This document shows, piece after piece, positions 1 through 5,480 of a DNA stretch of 6,630 nucleotides (position 1 is the first letter of the stretch; each line of letters starts with the position of its first letter). Below the pieces are notes generated by a model. The model made no database searches. It had not been told where the DNA came from and saw only the letters and a program-made list of their open reading frames with translations. The position numbers and the translations under genes are program-made. Origin of the DNA: Rhizobacter sp. (GTDB taxonomy: Bacteria; Pseudomonadota; Gammaproteobacteria; Burkholderiales; Burkholderiaceae); contig JACMKW010000645.1 in the NCBI GenBank assembly GCA_014379885.1, forward strand, positions 1 to 6,630, written 5' to 3'.

Positions 1-174
1 CCCGCGTAAAAACGGTATCAACGGCGGGGTGTGAACTGCCTGGACAGCAGGTTGTGGGTGCGGCGTTTGAGGTGCGCTGGGCCGAGCACGGATGCTGCGC
101 GCACGCGCATCGCAACCACTTGATGTGGAGCAACAAAGCGGGGGTCGACGCCGGGCGCGAGCCCGGTGACCCGA
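1..174. other. Intergenic 3' flank, no convincing gene
   Basis: This stretch lies downstream of the minus-strand PD40 lipoprotein gene. It contains a hairpin close to that gene's stop (annotated separately) and a weak 30-codon minus-strand reading frame at 18-110. That frame starts with ATG, has no clear ribosome binding site and encodes an arginine-rich peptide I do not recognise. I see no tRNA-like fold, mobile-element end or long repeat. The gene to the left of the window is out of view. Confidence 0.5.
149..168 (-). terminator. Hairpin after PD40 lipoprotein gene, probable terminator
   Basis: CCGGGC (151-156) and GCCCGG (161-166) form a perfect 6-bp stem around a 4-base loop, with one further G-C pair outside a mismatch or wobble. 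It begins about 9 bases after the stop codon of the minus-strand gene ending at 175. The downstream sequence on the minus strand is only modestly T-rich (CTTTGTTG, about 8 bases beyond the stem), so it is not a textbook intrinsic terminator. The placement favours a 3'-end role. Confidence 0.45.
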
Positions 175-1212
175 TCAGTGGGACGGGTGCTCGCTGTTGC
201 CGGTGGCGCCCGGCGTGAGTTCAGTGAGGGCGGTGCCCCCAGTGCTGGTGGGTTGGATGCTGAACACGCGGAAGCGGTAGCCGTCGGCCGGCACCATACG
301 GTGGAAGTACACAGTCTGGCTGTCCAGGCTCCAGGCGGGTTTGCTGTTGATGTTGCCGTCGTCGATCAGGTATCTGGGATTGCTGAGGACATAGCCTGCG
401 CTGACATCCACCATGCCGATGGCCCAACGCCCCAACGCGGTGGCCGTGCCCGGGATCACGTTCGCGCTGGGGTCGACATTGATCAACCAGGCCAGCTTGG
501 TTCCGTCGGGTGAGAAGTACGCGTCGTAGTCGGCTCGGCTGTCGGTGGTAATCCGCGTGGCAGCGGCCATAGGGGTTGCGGCCATCCGATAGATCTCGTA
601 ATTCGCGGGCAGGCACGCGGCGGCAGACGCGCAGCCATTGAACAGCAGCTGCTGGCCATTGGGCGACCACGACACGTCGGTGTTCACGCCTCCACGGTTG
701 GTGTATTGCACCGGGTTTTTGCCGCAGGCATTGGTAACGAAGATCTCGAGTGCCGCGCTGACGCTGCCGAACATTGCAATCTTGCTGCCGTCGGGCGACC
801 ACTCGCCGTGGCCCTGGGCCGTCCAGCCGTCTTCGCCCCGCGCACGCAGCTGGGTGAGGCCGGTGCCATCGGCATTCATCACCCACAGGCTCGCGTGTTG
901 GTAGCTCTCGGGGTTGGCGAGCGGTGCGCGGTAGAAGAGGATCTTGCGGCGATCGGGGGAAATGCGCGGCCACCAGTTCTGGTAGCTCGTGTCGTTGGTC
1001 AACCGGACGACGCTGCTGCCGTCGGCATTCATCACGTAGATCTCGTGCGTGCTGCCATTGCGGTCGGAATCGAACACCACCTTGTTGCTGGCCAGCGGTG
1101 TGATGTTGCTGAAGCCGCCGGTGGGGCAGCTGGGCGTGACCGGCGGGTCATCAGACTTGCCTCCACAGCCAGCAAGCAGGGCGAACAACATGAGGGCGAT
1201 CAGCGTGCGCAT
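175..1212 (-). CDS. Predicted lipoprotein with TolB-like PD40 beta-propeller repeats
   Basis: This 345-residue protein is predicted to be exported and lipid-anchored. Residues 1-16 are a short hydrophobic signal ending in the lipobox LAGC, with Cys16 as the lipidated residue. A low-complexity linker follows. The rest is a string of PD40/TolB-type propeller blades, recognisable by repeated SPDG-like turns: ISPDRR (84-89), WSPDG (138-142), WSPNG (182-186), FSPDG (233-237) and WSLDS (294-298). The strand motif VMNADG occurs twice (60-65 and 111-116). Such propellers usually bind proteins or act as scaffolds; no catalytic residues are evident, so the function is unknown. The ATG at 1212 has a GGAG ribosome binding site 7 bases upstream, which supports this start. 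The gene lies 95 bp downstream of phoD on the same strand, so co-transcription is possible, although the gap contains strong hairpins. The frame is intact. Confidence 0.85.
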   Translation of the reverse strand: MRTLIALMLFALLAGCGGKSDDPPVTPSCPTGGFSNITPLASNKVVFDSDRNGSTHEIYVMNADGSSVVRLTNDTSYQNWWPRISPDRRKILFYRAPLANPESYQHASLWVMNADGTGLTQLRARGEDGWTAQGHGEWSPDGSKIAMFGSVSAALEIFVTNACGKNPVQYTNRGGVNTDVSWSPNGQQLLFNGCASAAACLPANYEIYRMAATPMAAATRITTDSRADYDAYFSPDGTKLAWLINVDPSANVIPGTATALGRWAIGMVDVSAGYVLSNPRYLIDDGNINSKPAWSLDSQTVYFHRMVPADGYRFRVFSIQPTSTGGTALTELTPGATGNSEHPSH

Positions 1213-1307
1213 CGTGCGGCTCCGGTAGTGGCGGATGGAAGGTCAACGCCACCCATCCGGTTGGCGTTGACCGCCGCATTGTCGCTGCACGCTCCTGCAG
1301 CTTTTGC
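1213..1307 (-). promoter_or_regulatory. Structured phoD/PD40 intergenic leader with competing pairings
   Basis: This gap holds an 11-bp perfect inverted repeat (1241-1251 with 1262-1272, 10-base loop). The loop segment CCATCC(GG) at 1253-1259 is complementary over 7 bp to CGGATGG at 1232-1238, just outside the stem. In the minus-strand transcript the two pairings cannot coexist as simple nested hairpins. The second pairing ends about 19 bases before the start codon of the PD40 gene and about 8 bases before its GGAG ribosome binding site. It may be a phoD terminator, an attenuator or an operator. No long T-run follows the stem, which weakens the simple intrinsic-terminator reading. Confidence 0.45.
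1284..1301. repeat. 6-bp inverted repeat just after phoD stop
   Basis: GCTGCA (1284-1289) and TGCAGC (1296-1301) are perfectly complementary around a 6-base loop, beginning 6 bases beyond the phoD stop codon. On the minus strand the stem is preceded by AAAA rather than followed by T residues; on the plus strand it is followed by TTTT. It could be a 3'-end stabilising hairpin of the phoD mRNA, or part of a bidirectional transcription barrier. Confidence 0.4.
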
Positions 1308-3065
1308 TTACATCGGGCCGACGATGCGGCGGCCGCTGGCGCCCGGCAGAGTGTGCAGCGTCGGGCCTTGTGCGGTCTGGTAGTTGCGGCTGGTCACGGT
1401 GTCGACATACGCCCACTGCGCCTGCAAATCTTGCCGCGTGGCCGTGATCAGCATGAAGCCGCGCCGGCTGGTGTCGGTGTAGACCAGCGGGCCGATGAGC
1501 TGCTGCAGTGCGCCGGCCAGAACCTGCGGGTTCTCGTTCGGGAAGATGCCTTCGAAGCCCGGTGAGCTCACAGACGGGGTGGCGAACTCCACGCCCACCG
1601 CGTTGCCTTGCAGGTCGGCGAGGTCGCTGGCCCAGGCGTTGTGCGTGTCGCCTGCGAGCACAACGAGGTTCTTGTCGAGGCTGCGTGCGGTGCCGAGCAG
1701 TGTTTCGCGCGCCACGGCGTAGCCGTCCCAGGCGTCGAGGTTGTAGGGGATCGACGGCGACTGAAGAATCGCGATCTCTTGCGGCGTGAGCGATGCCGGG
1801 TTGGCCTGAGCCTTGGCGGCCAGTGCGGCGTAACCCGACACGGTGATCTGGCCGAGCAGCAGCGGCGCGGGCACGTTCATGCGACCCATCAGCACTTGCT
1901 GGCCGAGCACCTGCCAGAGGGCCGTCGAGCGGGCCATCTGGTTGCCGAGCCAGGCGCTTTGTTCGCCGCCCAGCAGTTGGCGTTTCTGGTCGGCGAGGTC
2001 GGCTGCGAACCGCGCGCCGTCGAAGCCGGTGGCGCTGACGTAGTCCGGCAACTCAAGCTGGCGGTCGCGGCCGATGATGCGGGTGTCGAGCATGTGCAGC
2101 GAGACCAGGTCGCCAAAGTCGAAGCTGCGAAAGATGCGCTCCGGCCGCTTGGCATCCGGCAGGCGGGTGGGCATCCACTCGTGGTACGCCTGCATCGCCG
2201 CGGCGCGGCGTTCGGCCCAGACACCTTCGGTGGCGGGGTTGTGGTTTTCGGCGCCTTCGCGCCAGGCGTCGTTGGCGATTTCGTGGTCGTCCCACACGGC
2301 GATGAAGGGCAGGGCGGCATGCACGGCCTGCAGGTCGGCGTCTTCGCGGTACTGCGCGTAGCGCTGGCGGTAGTCGGCCAGCGTGAGCAGCTCATCCGTG
2401 GGCTCGCTCACGCGCCCCAGTTGTTCAGCGAGCGCCGAGGCGTAGCCGTCCTTTGCGTACTCATAGATGTAGTCGCCCAGGTGCAGTGCGGCGTCCACAC
2501 CTTCGAGCTTGGCCGCCGCGCCGTAGACGTTGAAATAGCCGGCCGGGTAGTTGGAGCAGGAGAACACCGCAAGCTTCACCTGCTCGACGCTGCCGCGCGG
2601 CAGCGTGCGGGTGCGACCCGTGGGCGACACGGTGCCCATGCAGCGGAAGCGGTACCAGTAGGTGGTGCCGGCGCGCAGGCCGTCGGCGTCGATCTTCAGT
2701 GTGTAGTCGCGCTCGGCCAAGGCCTGCGCCGCGCCGCGTGCCACGATGTGGTGGAAGTTGCGATCGCGCGCCACCTCCCACAGCATCGGCACACGTTTCA
2801 CCTGCACCAGTTGGCGGCGTGCTTCGGTGTCGGAAGGGGCTTCGCGCTCCAGCTTGGCCATGGCGTCGAGCATCGCGGCGTCGGGTGTGACGCGCGTCCA
2901 CAGCATCACTCGGTCTTGCAGCGGGTCGCCGCTGGCCACGCCGTGCAAGAAGTCGAACAGGCCGCCTTCGCAGCCCGACAGCGCGGCGGCCGAACCGATG
3001 GCGATGGTGCCGGCGGCAACGGTGCGGATGAAGTCGCGGCGGTTCGGGTGGGCGCTGGGGGTCAT
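1308..3065 (-). CDS. phoD: PhoD-family alkaline phosphatase/phosphodiesterase, Tat-exported lipoprotein
   Basis: This 585-residue metallophosphoesterase of the PhoD family would hydrolyse phosphomonoesters or diesters outside the cytoplasm to scavenge phosphate. The N-terminus has a twin-arginine motif (RRDFIR, 9-14), a hydrophobic stretch and a lipobox LSGC with Cys32, so a Tat-exported lipoprotein is predicted. The PhoD N-terminal domain starts near 41 (HGVASGDP, LWTRVTP). The catalytic domain shows FSCSNY (Cys170), HLGDYIYEY (Asp198, Tyr201), WDDHEIAND (258-266), LDTR (326-329), GGEQ and AGDTH (471-475). The Cys and the Asp/Tyr pair match the Fe-ligand pattern known from Bacillus subtilis PhoD. 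I chose the ATG at 3065 because AAGGA lies 5 bases upstream and the Tat motif sits at the usual distance. An in-frame GTG at 3098 would add 11 residues with no better ribosome site. A candidate Pho box lies upstream. The PD40 lipoprotein follows downstream; lysA is upstream on the same strand, 99 bp away. Confidence 0.93.
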   Translation of the reverse strand: MTPSAHPNRRDFIRTVAAGTIAIGSAAALSGCEGGLFDFLHGVASGDPLQDRVMLWTRVTPDAAMLDAMAKLEREAPSDTEARRQLVQVKRVPMLWEVARDRNFHHIVARGAAQALAERDYTLKIDADGLRAGTTYWYRFRCMGTVSPTGRTRTLPRGSVEQVKLAVFSCSNYPAGYFNVYGAAAKLEGVDAALHLGDYIYEYAKDGYASALAEQLGRVSEPTDELLTLADYRQRYAQYREDADLQAVHAALPFIAVWDDHEIANDAWREGAENHNPATEGVWAERRAAAMQAYHEWMPTRLPDAKRPERIFRSFDFGDLVSLHMLDTRIIGRDRQLELPDYVSATGFDGARFAADLADQKRQLLGGEQSAWLGNQMARSTALWQVLGQQVLMGRMNVPAPLLLGQITVSGYAALAAKAQANPASLTPQEIAILQSPSIPYNLDAWDGYAVARETLLGTARSLDKNLVVLAGDTHNAWASDLADLQGNAVGVEFATPSVSSPGFEGIFPNENPQVLAGALQQLIGPLVYTDTSRRGFMLITATRQDLQAQWAYVDTVTSRNYQTAQGPTLHTLPGASGRRIVGPM

Positions 3066-3116
3066 GGGGTTCCTTTTTGGGGTGTGTGTAGAAACCACCC
3101 AGTGTTGCCACCCGGC

Positions 3117-3134
3117 ATGACGGGCGAATGACTC
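3117..3134 (-). promoter_or_regulatory. Candidate Pho box (PhoB site) upstream of phoD
   Basis: Read on the minus strand, GAGTCAT (3134-3128) and CCGTCAT (3123-3117) are direct repeats separated by 4 bases, giving the 11-bp period typical of Pho boxes. Against the CTGTCAT half-site they match at 5 and 6 of 7 positions. The site lies about 51 bases upstream of the phoD ATG, on the same strand. Its position in front of a phosphatase gene raises its credibility. Further upstream and downstream repeat units do not match, so it would be a single two-unit box. Confidence 0.45.
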
Positions 3135-3138
3135 GCCC
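3122..3138 (-). terminator. Inverted repeat after lysA, possible terminator
   Basis: GGGCGA (3122-3127) and TCGCCC (3133-3138) form a perfect 6-bp stem with a 5-base loop, 26 bases after the lysA stop. There is no T-run after it on the minus strand, so intrinsic termination is doubtful. It overlaps the candidate Pho box almost completely; the two readings may be alternatives or may both apply. Confidence 0.35.
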
Positions 3139-3164
3139 TGGCTACCCCCGCCCCGGGAGAACCC

Positions 3165-4394
3165 TCAGCCAGGCACTCGCTCGAGCGCCAGCAGTTCGTC
3201 CAGGGTCTGGCGGCGCCGGATCAGGCGCACTTGTGCACCGTCAACCAGCACCTCGGCAATGTGCGGCCGGCTGTTGTAGTTGGATGACATCGACGCCCCA
3301 TACGCGCCCGCATCGTGAAACAACACCAGGTCGCCCACCCGCGCCTGCGGCAGCTCGCGTGTGAGCACCACACCGCCTTCGCCTTGCGTGAACACATCGC
3401 CCGATTCACACAGCGGCCCCGCCACCACGGTGCGTTGCAAGGGGCGCGGGGTGTCGTCGGCTGGCAGCAATTCGATGCCGTGGTAACTGCCGTACATCGA
3501 CGGGCGCATCAGCTCGTTGAAACCCGCATCGACCAGCACGAAGTGGTTCTTGCCCATTTGTTTGGTGGCGCGCACCTCGGCGATGAGCACGCCCGCTTCG
3601 GCGACCAGGTAGCGGCCGGGTTCGATCTCCAGGTGGATGGTGTGGCCACGCTGTTGTTCGATCTGCTTGCGTGCGGCGTCCCACAGGCTGAAGTAGTGCG
3701 CGGTGTCGATGGTGGGTTCACCGGCGCGGTAGGGGATGGAGAGGCCACCGCCGGCCGAGATGGCAACGAGCGGCATGTCAACCTGGCTCACCAGCTTGAC
3801 CATGGCCGTGCACACCTCGCTCAGGTGCGAATAATCGACCCCCGAGCCGATGTGCATGTGCAGGCCCACGAGCTTCAAGCCATGTTGACGAATGGCCGCC
3901 AAGGCTTCGGGCAAGTCGGAGTGCCAGATGCCGTGCTTGCTGTGTTCACCGCCGGTGTTGGTCTTGTTGCTATGACCATGGCCGAAGCCGGGGTTGATTC
4001 GCAGCCACACACGGTGCCCGGGTGATTGAGCGCCGAGCTGGTGCAGCATGTCGATCGAGCCCGCGTTGACCGGGATCTTGGTCGCCGCCACCTTGGCCAG
4101 CGTGGCGTGGTCGAACAGGTCAGCGGTGAAGACAATCTCGTCGCCTCCCGCGATGTAACCCGCGGCCAGGGCGCGCTCGATCTCGCCCAGCGACACCGCA
4201 TCGACGCGCACACCTTCCTGTTTCATCAGCCGCAGCAGGTGCGTGTTCGAGTTGGCCTTCTGCGCAAAGCGGATGGTGTCGAAGGCGCGCAGCGCGGCAA
4301 TGCGCTCGCGGATGGTGGCGGCGTCATAGGCCCAGACGGGGGTGCCGTGGGTTTGCGCAATGGCGCGCATGGTGGTGGGGGAGAAAGGGTTCAT
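3165..4394 (-). CDS. lysA: Diaminopimelate decarboxylase LysA
   Basis: This 409-residue PLP enzyme decarboxylates meso-diaminopimelate to L-lysine, the last step of the lysine pathway, in the cytoplasm. It closely resembles E. coli LysA along its whole length (about 420 residues there). The PLP-binding lysine is Lys46 in RFAQKANSN. HMHIGSG (179-185), the phosphate-binding loop AGGGLS (214-219), EPGR (258-261), the CESGD segment with the active-site Cys329, and GAYGASMSSNYNSRP (363-377) are all present. The C-terminus IRRRQTLDELLALE also matches. The ATG at 4394 gives the family N-terminus (PVWAYDA at 19-25); neither it nor Met9 has an obvious Shine-Dalgarno sequence, so the exact start is less sure than the identity. 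It diverges from lysR across 81 bp, as in E. coli, where LysR activates lysA under lysine limitation. All key residues are intact. Confidence 0.96.
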   Translation of the reverse strand: MNPFSPTTMRAIAQTHGTPVWAYDAATIRERIAALRAFDTIRFAQKANSNTHLLRLMKQEGVRVDAVSLGEIERALAAGYIAGGDEIVFTADLFDHATLAKVAATKIPVNAGSIDMLHQLGAQSPGHRVWLRINPGFGHGHSNKTNTGGEHSKHGIWHSDLPEALAAIRQHGLKLVGLHMHIGSGVDYSHLSEVCTAMVKLVSQVDMPLVAISAGGGLSIPYRAGEPTIDTAHYFSLWDAARKQIEQQRGHTIHLEIEPGRYLVAEAGVLIAEVRATKQMGKNHFVLVDAGFNELMRPSMYGSYHGIELLPADDTPRPLQRTVVAGPLCESGDVFTQGEGGVVLTRELPQARVGDLVLFHDAGAYGASMSSNYNSRPHIAEVLVDGAQVRLIRRRQTLDELLALERVPG

Positions 4395-4475
4395 GGTGTG
4401 AATGGTGCGCGAAACGTGTCATTCCGAAAATTACTCATTTGTCTGCAATCCATTCATTATTGATATGCTGAAAGC
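4395..4475. promoter_or_regulatory. Divergent lysA/lysR promoter-operator region
   Basis: This 81-bp gap is markedly more AT-rich than its surroundings, as expected for back-to-back promoters. Candidate LysR-type dyads are ATC-N11-GAT (4448-4464), CAAT-N9-ATTG (4446-4462) and TTG-N4-CAA (4439-4448). ATGCT-GAA-AGCAT (4465-4477) runs into the lysR start codon. In E. coli, LysR binds its equivalent region to activate lysA and repress itself. I cannot assign -35/-10 boxes confidently; TAATTT read on the minus strand (around 4427-4432) is a weak -10 candidate for lysA. Confidence 0.6.
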
Positions 4476-5402
4476 ATGAAGCTCACCCACCGCCAGATCG
4501 AGGTGTTTCGTGCCGTGATGAACACCGGCAACGTGACGCAGGCTGCGCTCGCGCTGCATACCTCGCAGCCCACGGTGAGCCGCGAGCTGGCCCGCCTTGA
4601 GCACGTTCTGCAGATGAGCCTGTTCGACCGCGTGCGTGGCCGTTTGCGCCCCACCGCGCGGGCCCTGGCCCTGCTCGAAGAGGTGCAGCGCTCCTACGAA
4701 GGCCTGGAGCGCATCGCCGCCGCGGCCCGGTCTTTGCGCGAGTTCACGCAAGGGCGTGTGACCATTGCCTGCCTGCCAGCACTCGCGCATGGGCTGCTGC
4801 CCCTGGCCACGCAGCTTTTTGTGGCCGATCACCCGCAGGTGGGTGTGTCTATCACCCCGCAAGAATCGCCGTTGCTTGAAGAGTGGCTGACCGAGCAGCG
4901 GTTTGACCTGGGCCTGTGCGAACGTGTGCACGCCCCGGCCGCCACCACGCTCACAACCTTGCTGCAGGCCGACGAGGTGTGCGTGCTGCCCGATGGCCAC
5001 CCGCTGCTGGCCAAGCGGGTGTTGCGGCCGAAAGACTTTGCCGACCAGCCCTTCGTGAGCTTTGCGCCGTCTGACCTCTACCGCCAGCAGGTCGACGCCT
5101 TGTTCGAGCAGCAAGGTGTGCATCGCCGCCTGGCGCTTGAGACAGCCAGTGCCGCCTCGGTGTGTGCGCTGGTGCGCCAGGGCCTGGGTGTCGCCATCGT
5201 CAACCCGCTGACGGCCATGGAGCTTGCTGGTGCTGGCTTGCAGGTGCGGCCGCTGTCGGTGTCGATCCCGTTCGCGGTGACCTTGGTGGTGCCGCAGTTG
5301 CGGCCAGCGAGCCCGCTGCGAGACGGGTTCATTGACTGCTTGCGGCAAGCGGCGGTCACGCTGCAGACCCACCTGGCAAAGCTGTCAAAGCCACCGCGCT
5401 GA
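4476..5402 (+). CDS. lysR: LysR, LTTR activator of lysA
   Basis: This 308-residue LysR-type transcription factor matches E. coli LysR itself better than generic family members. The N-terminal winged helix-turn-helix (about 1-60) contains RQIEVFRAVM, HTSQPTVSRELARLE (recognition helix about 30-42) and LFDRVRGRLRPT. A linker helix carries LEEVQRSYEGLERI. The effector domain (about 93-300) has ITPQESPLLEEWL, DEVCVLPDGHPL, ETASAASVCALVRQGLGVAIVNPLTAMEL and VRPLSVSIPFAVTL, regions that coincide with E. coli LysR. It probably senses diaminopimelate or lysine status and activates the divergent lysA while controlling itself. The ATG at 4476 fits the family N-terminus; only a weak GAAAG precedes it, very close to the ATG, so translation may be weak or near-leaderless. 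The stop is TGA at 5400-5402. No terminator hairpin is evident after it. Confidence 0.95.
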   Translation: MKLTHRQIEVFRAVMNTGNVTQAALALHTSQPTVSRELARLEHVLQMSLFDRVRGRLRPTARALALLEEVQRSYEGLERIAAAARSLREFTQGRVTIACLPALAHGLLPLATQLFVADHPQVGVSITPQESPLLEEWLTEQRFDLGLCERVHAPAATTLTTLLQADEVCVLPDGHPLLAKRVLRPKDFADQPFVSFAPSDLYRQQVDALFEQQGVHRRLALETASAASVCALVRQGLGVAIVNPLTAMELAGAGLQVRPLSVSIPFAVTLVVPQLRPASPLRDGFIDCLRQAAVTLQTHLAKLSKPPR

Positions 5403-5407
5403 GACGT

Positions 5408-5430
5408 TTCAATTGCTTCAAAAAATTCAA
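5408..5430 (+). repeat. Three TTCAA repeats with 9-bp period
   Basis: TTCAA occurs at 5408-5412, 5417-5421 and 5426-5430, with starts exactly 9 bp apart, in the AT-rich gap after lysR. They could be protein-binding half-sites or chance in an A/T-rich stretch. Confidence 0.4.
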
Positions 5431-5480
5431 AGGAGGGTTATTAGCGGTAATAAGTCACGAATCTGGCTAGCATCCAGCCA
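5429..5480 (+). promoter_or_regulatory. Unusual leader of unknown gene: distant SD-like motif and two inverted repeats
   Basis: AAAGGAGG (5429-5436) is the best Shine-Dalgarno match nearby, but no ATG, GTG or TTG lies at a usable distance; the next gene starts at 5480, 43 bases away. Between them are TTATTA-GCGG-TAATAA (5438-5453, perfect 6-bp arms) and TGGCT-N7-AGCCA (5464-5480, perfect 5-bp arms). The second arm of the latter ends on the A of the start codon. The first dyad looks like an operator for a dimeric regulator; the second could hide the start codon in the mRNA. Confidence 0.45.

Larger units (their letters stand above)
3066..3164 (-). promoter_or_regulatory. phoD upstream region with ribosome binding site
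   Basis: This 99-bp gap between the lysA stop and the phoD start carries the phoD ribosome site (AAGGA, 3071-3075 read on the minus strand). It also holds two CCACCC direct repeats (3095-3100 and 3108-3113) and the candidate Pho box annotated separately. No convincing -10 hexamer stands out. PhoB-activated promoters often lack a good -35, so promoter activity here is inferred from the Pho box and the functional change from lysA to phoD. Confidence 0.45.

Noticed and set aside
1232..1272. True H-type pseudoknot combining the 11-bp stem and the 7-bp loop pairing
   Set aside because: Only two bases would connect across an 11-bp stem, which is too short to span it, so the pairings are better read as alternatives.
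3066..3098. Upstream GTG start for phoD (11 extra residues)
   Set aside because: The ATG at 3065 has AAGGA 5 bases upstream and places the twin-arginine motif at the normal distance from the N-terminus.
1608..3131. Long plus-strand open frame of about 507 codons antisense to phoD
   Set aside because: It lies over the clearly recognised PhoD frame, has a biased Val/Gly/Ala/His composition typical of antisense frames in high-GC genes, and shows no domain motifs.
4431..5372. Long minus-strand open frame of about 313 codons antisense to lysR
   Set aside because: LysR on the plus strand is unambiguous. The antisense product is Gln/His/Arg-rich with no recognisable family and would overrun the lysA control region.
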